NCBI GenBank assembly: GCA_947464705.1
Contig: CANHYD010000039.1
Location: 1 to 11,285 of the forward strand
Direction of reading: 5' to 3'
Source of the DNA: Verrucomicrobiota bacterium
GTDB taxonomy: Bacteria > Verrucomicrobiota > Verrucomicrobiia > Limisphaerales > UBA9464
DNA: 11,285 nucleotides
The notes under the pieces: model-generated
The model's database searches: none
Told to the model about the DNA's origin: nothing
Seen by the model: only the letters and a program-made list of their open reading frames with translations
Program-made: the position numbers and the translations under genes
Shown here: one piece after another, positions 7,003 to 11,285 of the stretch
Position numbering within the stretch: position 1 is the first letter of the stretch
Layout: each line of letters opens with the position of its first letter

Positions 7003-7725
7003 ATGGAATGGTTCCAGACCCCCGAATTCAATTCGCCTGCCGAGCCGTTGGCTTGGGACGAAGCATTTCTCGAGCGAGCGGAGTCGGGTGAAGGCGGCGA
7101 GGCCCTTTGGTTCTGGGAATCTCCCTCCCCCTCTGTCGTTCTGGGATACGGCCAGCAGGCTGCCGTCGAGGCCGACTTGGAATCCTGCGCTCACCACGGC
7201 GTGCCAGTGCTGCGTCGCTGCAGCGGCGGTGGGGCCGTGCTGCAAGGGCCGGGCTGCTGGAATTATGGACTGGTTTTGCGCATTCCCGAATCGGGGCCCG
7301 TGGCCTCGATCACGGGTGCCAACGAGTGGATCATGGAACGGAACTGCCACCTCCTGCAGGAGTTGCTAGATCAGCCCGTCACCGTGGAGGGGCACACAGA
7401 CCTGGCAGTCCAGGGACGGAAATGTTCGGGCAATGCCCAACGCCGGAAACGACACCACCTACTCTTCCACGGAACCCTACTGTACGATTTCCCGCTGAGT
7501 CTCATCCCGAGATTCCTCCGGTTTCCCTCCGCTCAGCCGGGCTACCGGCAAAGTCGCGATCACCTGGCGTTTGTCCGGAATGTGCCCGTCACTCCGCAAC
7601 GTTTGTGTGAGCGCTGGATCCGCGGCTGGGGAGCCGAACCAGCCCAATCCCCGTTCCCGATCGAGCGAACGCAAGCAGCCTTGTCCGCCCGATACGGAGA
7701 CCCGGAATGGCATTCGCGGCGCTGA
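7003..7725 (+). CDS. Lipoate-protein ligase A / octanoyltransferase family protein
   Basis: Probably attaches lipoate or octanoate to the lipoyl domains of 2-oxoacid dehydrogenases or GcvH. The 240-aa protein has only the catalytic BPL/LplA domain; the C-terminal accessory domain of E. coli LplA is missing, as in several short LplA and LipM-type enzymes. Landmarks are PSVVLGYGQ (43-51), the ligand-binding loop RRCSGGGAV (71-79), the catalytic lysine region GRKCSGNAQ with K140 (138-146), and FHGTLLYDF (155-163). Two Cys residues (C73 and C141) replace residues that usually vary; whether they matter is unknown. ATG 7003 starts the protein at a natural MEWFQTPE; the frame stays open upstream only as the antisense of the TPR gene. 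It diverges from the TPR gene and converges on thiS. The sequence alone does not decide between ligase and octanoyltransferase. Confidence 0.85.
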   Translation: MEWFQTPEFNSPAEPLAWDEAFLERAESGEGGEALWFWESPSPSVVLGYGQQAAVEADLESCAHHGVPVLRRCSGGGAVLQGPGCWNYGLVLRIPESGPVASITGANEWIMERNCHLLQELLDQPVTVEGHTDLAVQGRKCSGNAQRRKRHHLLFHGTLLYDFPLSLIPRFLRFPSAQPGYRQSRDHLAFVRNVPVTPQRLCERWIRGWGAEPAQSPFPIERTQAALSARYGDPEWHSRR

Positions 7726-7780
7726 CCCACGAGAGATGTCCTACGCGGGGAGCGCCGGTCGGATGATGGAGAGCAAGGCT

Positions 7781-7981
7781 TCAACCTCCGGCCACGATCC
7801 GCACGATCTCGAGACGGTCTTCGGCCGCGAGGGCACGCTCGACGAACTCGGAAGGAGCCACAGCCTCTCCATTGTGTTCCACGACCACACTGCGAGGGAG
7901 CAACGCTCGACGCACCAGGAACTGCTCGATGGTGCACGGAAACTCGGTCGGAACGGTTTCGCCATTGGCGATCACGAACAT
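7781..7981 (-). CDS. thiS: ThiS-type sulfur carrier protein
   Basis: A 66-aa ubiquitin-fold sulfur carrier. In thiamine synthesis its C-terminal Gly-Gly is adenylated by ThiF, converted to a thiocarboxylate, and used by ThiG to form the thiazole ring. The protein ends exactly in VAGG with G65-G66. The segment VVVEHNGEAVAPSEF (32-46) and the acidic stretch leading to RLEIVRIVAGG (56-66) are typical of ThiS. It is an isolated gene: thiG, thiF, thiO, thiE and thiC are not in the window, and the gene converges on the ligase gene with 55 bases between stops. Related carriers (MoaD, CysO) share the fold; the short length and the C-terminal EIVRIVAGG favour ThiS. A small hairpin lies two bases before the start codon. 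No thiamine riboswitch consensus is visible upstream. Confidence 0.9.
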   Translation of the reverse strand: MFVIANGETVPTEFPCTIEQFLVRRALLPRSVVVEHNGEAVAPSEFVERALAAEDRLEIVRIVAGG

Positions 7982-7983
7982 GG

Positions 7984-7999
7984 CCAGAGGGTGTTCTGG
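7984..7999 (-). other. Small hairpin before the thiS start codon
   Basis: CCAGA (7984-7988) and TCTGG (7995-7999) form a 5-bp stem with a 6-base loop, nested within a TGGCCA repeat (7981-7986, and again from 8000). On the minus strand the stem ends two bases before the thiS ATG. The short stem makes this a tentative call. Confidence 0.3.
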
Positions 8000-8126
8000 T
8001 GGCCACGAAAGTAAAGCCGGCGACGTCCTTCAGAAACAAACCGCCTCCAGATGGCCTGCCCTGACACCCCGATGCTTCCCCATATTTCGCTTCGGCCTTG
8101 CCCCCCTTAGGCACTACGTTTCGGCC

Positions 8127-9017
8127 GTGTCGCCGGATCCCATCCTTTCCCTCGACCTTCCCGGAATCACCAAGGTGAAGTCCGGCAAGGTGCGTGAAGT
8201 CTTCGACCTGGGAGATTCCCTCCTCTTCGTAGCCACCGACCGGATTTCTGCCTTCGACTGCGTCATGCCCAATGGCATCCCCAGAAAGGGCGAAGTCCTG
8301 ACGCAAATCTCCCATTTCTGGTTCGACCAGACCGAGAACTGGCTCCCCAACCATCGATTGCTCAAGGCCATAGATCCTCTGCCCGAGCGATTGAAGCCAT
8401 TTGCTTCGGTCTTGAATGGCCGCAGCATGATCGTTCGGAAAACTCAACCGTTGCCCATAGAATGCGTGGTGCGTGGTTACCTATCGGGATCCGGTTGGAA
8501 GGAATACCAGAAATCTGGATCGGTCTGCGGCATTGCGCTACCGCCCGGACTGGTGGAGTCGTCGGAGCTGCCAGAGCCCATCTTCACACCCGCGACCAAG
8601 GCCGAATCCGGCCACGATGAAAACATCTCATTCGAAGAAGCCTCCCGCCTGACCGGACCCGCGATAGCCCAACAGGCCCGCGACCTGAGCCTGAAACTGT
8701 ACCGGTTTGCCCGCGATTACGCCCGGACCCGCGGCATCCTCATTGCAGATACCAAGTTCGAATTCGGACTGGTCGATGGAACGCTCATCCTCATCGATGA
8801 GGTGCTCACCCCGGATTCCTCGCGATTCTGGCCGGCGGAGCACTACGCACCTGGCCGTGGACAACCCAGCTTCGACAAGCAATTCGTTCGCGACCACCTC
8901 GAAACCCTCGACTGGGACAAGACCCCTCCGGCACCAGCTCTTCCGTCCGAAATCGTGGCCAAGACCCAGGCGAAATACCTGGAAGCCTACCGGTTGCTGA
9001 CAGGTGCCTCGCTCTGA
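8127..9017 (+). CDS. purC: Phosphoribosylaminoimidazole-succinocarboxamide synthase (SAICAR synthetase)
   Basis: Joins aspartate to CAIR using ATP to form SAICAR in purine synthesis, in the cytoplasm. The protein has 296 aa, the longer form of the family. The N-terminal nucleotide-binding segment is KVKSGKVREVFDLGD (16-30), followed by VATDRISAFDCVMPNGIP (35-52). Both family signatures are present: PLPIECVVRGYLSGSGW (108-124) and LIADTKFEFG (205-214), then ILIDEVLTPDSSRFW (221-235). The start is inferred to be GTG 8127, giving a natural MSPDPILSL beginning; no ATG lies close in frame, and further upstream the frame runs into the antisense of thiS. No Shine-Dalgarno sequence is seen. It is the first gene of a plus-strand run and is followed by ribH after 21 bases. 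The promoter should lie in the 145 bases shared with divergent thiS; CTGACA at 8061 followed by TATTTC at 8083 is a weak candidate. Confidence 0.95.
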   Translation: MSPDPILSLDLPGITKVKSGKVREVFDLGDSLLFVATDRISAFDCVMPNGIPRKGEVLTQISHFWFDQTENWLPNHRLLKAIDPLPERLKPFASVLNGRSMIVRKTQPLPIECVVRGYLSGSGWKEYQKSGSVCGIALPPGLVESSELPEPIFTPATKAESGHDENISFEEASRLTGPAIAQQARDLSLKLYRFARDYARTRGILIADTKFEFGLVDGTLILIDEVLTPDSSRFWPAEHYAPGRGQPSFDKQFVRDHLETLDWDKTPPAPALPSEIVAKTQAKYLEAYRLLTGASL

Positions 9018-9038
9018 TTTTCTCTGGTCCAGATTCCC

Positions 9039-9536
9039 ATGCTCAAGGCTCCTACCCTGAAAGATCCCCTGCGCACCGACGGCCGCTTCGCCATCGTCTG
9101 CTCCCGGTACAATTCCGAGTACACCGAGCCAATGCTCGATGCAGCCCGGTCGGTGTTAGAGGCAGCAGGCGCCTCGGCCGTGGAAATTGTTCGGGTGCCA
9201 GGCGCGTTTGAGATCCCGATGGCCGCCTCGGCGCTGGCTCGACGCCAACGGAGCCCGGTGCGGGCCATTGTTTGTTTGGGAGTCCTCTGGCAGGGCGAAA
9301 CGTCACACGCCGAGCAAATCGGCAGCGCCGTCACCCGGGCCCTGATGGAGATCAGTCTCGCCACCGGGATTCCTTGCATCCATGAGGTTCTGACCGTCCA
9401 GACAGAGAAGCAGGCCCAACAGCGCTGCATCGACCCAGGCTCCAATCGCGGCATCGAAGCCGCCCACGCAGCCCTCGAAATCGCCGAAGCGCTGGCCAGC
9501 ATCCAATCACCCGGTTCACGACGCCAAACCGGCTAA
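9039..9536 (+). CDS. ribH: 6,7-dimethyl-8-ribityllumazine synthase
   Basis: Condenses 3,4-dihydroxy-2-butanone 4-phosphate with the ribitylamino-uracil to give lumazine, the penultimate step of riboflavin synthesis. The enzyme usually assembles as pentamers or 60-mer capsids. The protein has 165 aa. Landmarks are FAIVCSRYN (17-25), where the aromatic residue stacks on the pyrimidine, VPGAFEIP (53-60), GETSHAEQI (86-94) with H90 as the likely proton-transfer residue, and HEVLTVQTEKQAQQR (115-129). The phosphate-binding region differs from the usual pattern: the loop after R129 reads CIDPGSNRG instead of a motif like AGTKAGNKG, and VLWQGE replaces VIRGE. I recall such forms from Verrucomicrobiota. 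ATG 9039 follows purC by 21 bases and the gene ends 12 bases before lspA, indicating one operon. No FMN riboswitch is present. Confidence 0.94.
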   Translation: MLKAPTLKDPLRTDGRFAIVCSRYNSEYTEPMLDAARSVLEAAGASAVEIVRVPGAFEIPMAASALARRQRSPVRAIVCLGVLWQGETSHAEQIGSAVTRALMEISLATGIPCIHEVLTVQTEKQAQQRCIDPGSNRGIEAAHAALEIAEALASIQSPGSRRQTG

Positions 9537-9548
9537 CCGGATCTCCGC

Positions 9549-10085
9549 ATGACCCCGAACCGATCCCCCATTTCATCGGACCGCCTCACCGTGGGTCTTG
9601 CCGTCACCATTCTCGGTCTGGACCAACTGACCAAATGGATGGTGATGCGTTGGATGGAATTCGGAGCCGAACAAACGATTCTCGAGGGCTTCTTCAAATT
9701 GGTGCATTGGGGCAATACCGGGGCGGCTTGGAGCATCTTTCGACACCACAACAACTGGCTCGCCGTGTTTTCGAGCATCGCCATGCTCGCGCTGTGGCGC
9801 TGGCGCCGTCACTTCGAGTACCACCACCGTCTGGGACAAATCGCCCTGGGTTTACTCTTCGGGGGTATCGTCGGGAACCTGCTCGATCGCATCAGGCATG
9901 AGCACGTGGTGGATTTTCTCCGGTTCTATTGGAACCGTCGCAGCGGCGCTGAAATCGGCTTTCCGGCCTTCAACGTGGCCGACTCGGCGATTTGCACGGC
10001 AGTCGCCATCCTTCTGATCCTATCCTGGCAGGCCGAGACGGTTTCCCACTCCGGAAAGCCGGTTGGCGGCGAAACGCCGAAATGA
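9549..10085 (+). CDS. lspA: Lipoprotein signal peptidase (signal peptidase II)
   Basis: Inner-membrane aspartic protease that removes the signal peptide of prolipoproteins after lipid modification. The protein has 178 aa with about four hydrophobic helices (about 13-32, 68-83, 96-112 and 143-160). Conserved motifs are DQLTKW (25-30), NTGAAWS (56-62, usually NxGAAFS), GGIVGNLLDR (105-114), VVDFLRFYW (120-128) and FPAFNVADS (138-146). By comparison with the Pseudomonas aeruginosa structure, the catalytic pair is D122 and D145. The stretch between them contains a few extra residues (RRSGAEIG). The N-terminus is short and polar (MTPNRSPISS). ATG 9549 follows ribH by 12 bases, and the stop codon overlaps the miaA start in ATGA, so translation of the two is likely coupled. 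Confidence 0.95.
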   Translation: MTPNRSPISSDRLTVGLAVTILGLDQLTKWMVMRWMEFGAEQTILEGFFKLVHWGNTGAAWSIFRHHNNWLAVFSSIAMLALWRWRRHFEYHHRLGQIALGLLFGGIVGNLLDRIRHEHVVDFLRFYWNRRSGAEIGFPAFNVADSAICTAVAILLILSWQAETVSHSGKPVGGETPK

Positions 10086-10996
10086 GCCCAATAATCCTCA
10101 CCGGCCCCACGGCCTCCGGTAAGTCTGCCGTGGCCCTCGAGTTGGCACTCCGGCTCGGCGGCGAGATCATCTCGGTGGACTCCATGCAGGTTTATCGGGG
10201 CTTGGACATCGGCACCGCCAAACCTTCCACCGCGGAGCGAGCGCAAGTCGCCCACCATCTGCTCGATGTCGTGGGTCTGGATGAATCCTTCGATGCCGCC
10301 CGATTCGTCCACTCGGCGACGAGGGCCATCCAAGACATCGAAAGTCGGAACCGCACCGCCATCCTCTGCGGCGGAACCGGTCTGTACTTCAACGCTTGGC
10401 TGGGCGGACTGGGCTCGGCTCCTCCTCCCGATCCAATCCTTCGGGCCGAACTCGAAGCGGCCACCACCGCGGAATTGCTGGACGAACTCGCCCGCAAGGA
10501 TCCGGTCACTCTCGACCAGATCGACCTTCAAAATCGCCGCCGCCTGGTCCGGGCCGTGGAGGTCATCCGAATCACGGGACAACCCTTTTCAGTCCAGCGG
10601 GCCCGTTGGCCTGAACAGGGCGGCACACTCACGACCGGTCGCGCATTTGGGATCCAGCGCGATCGACAAGACCTGGTCCGCAGAATCCACGAGCGGGTGG
10701 ACCGGATGTTCCAGGCCGGACTGGTTCAGGAAACCCGAGAACTCCTCAAACAAGGTCTCCAGGGAAATCGCACCGCATTGCAAGCCATCGGATACCGGCA
10801 GGTGGTTGAGCACTTGGACGGGTCGCCATCGCTGCGCGAGACCGTCGAGCGGGTCCAGACCAAGACACGGCAATTTGCCAAACGCCAAATGACCTGGATG
10901 CAGGGACAACTGGACCTGGCGTGGTTGGAGGTGGGAACGAATGAATCGCCCGCTCAGACCGCAGAGCGAATCCTTAAGACTCTGCTCCCGGCTTAG
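10082..10996 (+). CDS. miaA: tRNA dimethylallyltransferase
   Basis: Transfers a dimethylallyl group from DMAPP to N6 of A37 in tRNAs reading UNN codons, the first step toward the ms2i6A modification. The 304-aa length is standard. The P-loop GPTASGKS is at 8-15. DSMQVYRGLDIGTAKP (33-48) forms the substrate channel, with D33 as the likely general base. GGTGLYF is at 97-103. An insertion domain covers about 115-200, and GYRQ (237-240) and the tRNA-contacting KTRQFAKRQMTWMQG (261-275) complete the pattern. ATG 10082 overlaps the lspA stop by four bases (ATGA), which decides the start over an in-frame start at 9992 inside lspA. It is the last gene of the purC-ribH-lspA-miaA run; no clear intrinsic terminator with a T tract follows. 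Confidence 0.97.
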   Translation: MSPIILTGPTASGKSAVALELALRLGGEIISVDSMQVYRGLDIGTAKPSTAERAQVAHHLLDVVGLDESFDAARFVHSATRAIQDIESRNRTAILCGGTGLYFNAWLGGLGSAPPPDPILRAELEAATTAELLDELARKDPVTLDQIDLQNRRRLVRAVEVIRITGQPFSVQRARWPEQGGTLTTGRAFGIQRDRQDLVRRIHERVDRMFQAGLVQETRELLKQGLQGNRTALQAIGYRQVVEHLDGSPSLRETVERVQTKTRQFAKRQMTWMQGQLDLAWLEVGTNESPAQTAERILKTLLPA

Positions 10997-11041
10997 CCGG
11001 AACGTCGCTCTTGGCACAGAAGACGCCGCCAGGACGAACGA

Positions 11042-11061
11042 CCCAACTGAATCGTTCCGGC
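11042..11061 (+). repeat. Copy 2 of a 20-base intergenic element
   Basis: CCCAACTGAATCGTTCCGGC matches 831-850 at 19 of 20 positions. It begins 45 bases after the miaA stop, a placement like that of copy 1 after its upstream gene. The sequences diverge right after the shared block. Confidence 0.5.
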
Positions 11062-11095
11062 TTGGCATTGTCCGGGCTGCTCCCCAGATCGGGTA

Positions 11096-11118
11096 ATTTC
11101 CCCGAAAGCGCCCACGTC
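11096..11118 (+). repeat. Direct repeat, left copy
   Basis: A 23-base unit starting ATTTCCCCGAAAGCGCC and ending ACGTC recurs at 11263-11285 with a single difference (C at 11113, A at 11280). It lies nine bases before the strong hairpin at 11128-11148. Confidence 0.75.
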
Positions 11119-11127
11119 TGCGGTGCC

Positions 11128-11148
11128 GGACCGCTCGGAGAGCGGTCC
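11128..11148. repeat. Perfect 9-bp inverted repeat (hairpin element)
   Basis: GGACCGCTC (11128-11136) and GAGCGGTCC (11140-11148) are perfect complements around a GGA triloop, followed by CTACCTC. No T tract follows, so an intrinsic terminator is unlikely. From memory, hairpins with this core recur between genes in verrucomicrobial genomes. If so, this is one copy of a dispersed palindromic element of REP type. Confidence 0.65.
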
Positions 11149-11262
11149 CTACCTCAGAGGTCTTTGGGTGACATCCAAGGGCGCACCACCGGAGGCCTTC
11201 GGGCGATATTTGAGGTCGTACAGAAGGCTGAGCATTCTCAGGGGAGCTCTCTGGGTAGGGCG

Positions 11263-11285
11263 ATTTCCCCGAAAGCGCCAACGTC
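11263..11285 (+). repeat. Direct repeat, right copy
   Basis: The second copy of the 23-base unit, 167 bases downstream of the first and identical at 22 of 23 positions. It ends exactly at the window edge, so the true repeat may be longer. Confidence 0.72.

Larger units (their letters stand above)
10997..11285. other. Non-coding tail rich in repeats and hairpins
   Basis: No gene is supported in the last 289 bases. The long minus-strand frame here (10589-11281) is mostly antisense to miaA and reads through inverted repeats, giving a low-complexity Arg-rich product. Besides the elements listed separately, there are a weaker stem (CTTTGG at 11162-11167 with CCAAGG at 11175-11180) and an imperfect palindrome CCGGAGGCCTTCGG at 11189-11202. 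This looks like a cluster of dispersed intergenic repeat fragments and may continue past the window edge. Confidence 0.6.

Noticed and set aside
7982..8126. Possible TPP riboswitch upstream of thiS
   Set aside because: A GGGGTGTC stretch resembles part of the THI box, but the conserved CTGAGA and ACCTGATC segments are absent.
10589..11281. 230-codon minus-strand frame at the right edge
   Set aside because: It is antisense to miaA and then reads through inverted repeats; the Arg-rich product is a repeat translation artefact.

Overview
This is a GC-rich bacterial chromosomal segment with eleven complete protein genes, all recognisable or partly so. No tRNA, rRNA, CRISPR array, insertion sequence or phage gene was seen. 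The likely source is the PVC group, most plausibly Verrucomicrobiota. The clues are a pseudopilin-like protein with the H-X9-DG C-terminal motif, a DUF5069-type protein, the style of the lumazine synthase, and intergenic inverted-repeat elements that I associate with that phylum. This assignment is an inference from gene style; no marker gene was compared.

Layout from left to right: a secreted pseudopilin-like protein (+, 49-798) faces a DUF5069-like protein (-, 931-1377) across a shared hairpin terminator. That gene diverges from a HIT-family nucleotide hydrolase (+, 1575-1913), which converges on aldose 1-epimerase (galM, -, 1934-2980). Upstream of galM on the same strand is xylose isomerase (xylA, -, 3280-4599), which has its own intrinsic terminator. 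Next come DNA polymerase IV (dinB, -, 4841-5941) and a membrane-anchored TPR protein (-, 5970-6869), 28 bases apart and probably co-transcribed in the order TPR then dinB. The TPR gene diverges from a small lipoate-protein-ligase-family gene (+, 7003-7725), which converges on an isolated thiS (-, 7781-7981). A tight plus-strand run follows: purC, ribH, lspA, miaA (8127-10996), with gaps of 21 and 12 bases and then a 4-base ATGA overlap. The last 289 bases are non-coding and hold repeats and hairpins.

Functionally this is mostly core metabolism and housekeeping: sugar entry (galM, xylA), cofactor biogenesis (lipoylation, ThiS sulfur carrier, riboflavin), purine synthesis, lipoprotein maturation, tRNA modification and translesion synthesis. 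The gene order is a mosaic of short single- or two-gene units with many strand switches, plus one likely operon.

I found no convincing undescribed system. The points most worth a second look are the intergenic repeats (a 20-base element present after two unrelated genes, and a 23-base direct repeat flanking a 9-bp hairpin), the absence of recognisable Shine-Dalgarno sequences before the eleven start codons, hairpins abutting the thiS and TPR start codons, the orphan thiS, and the uncharacterised TPR membrane protein next to dinB.
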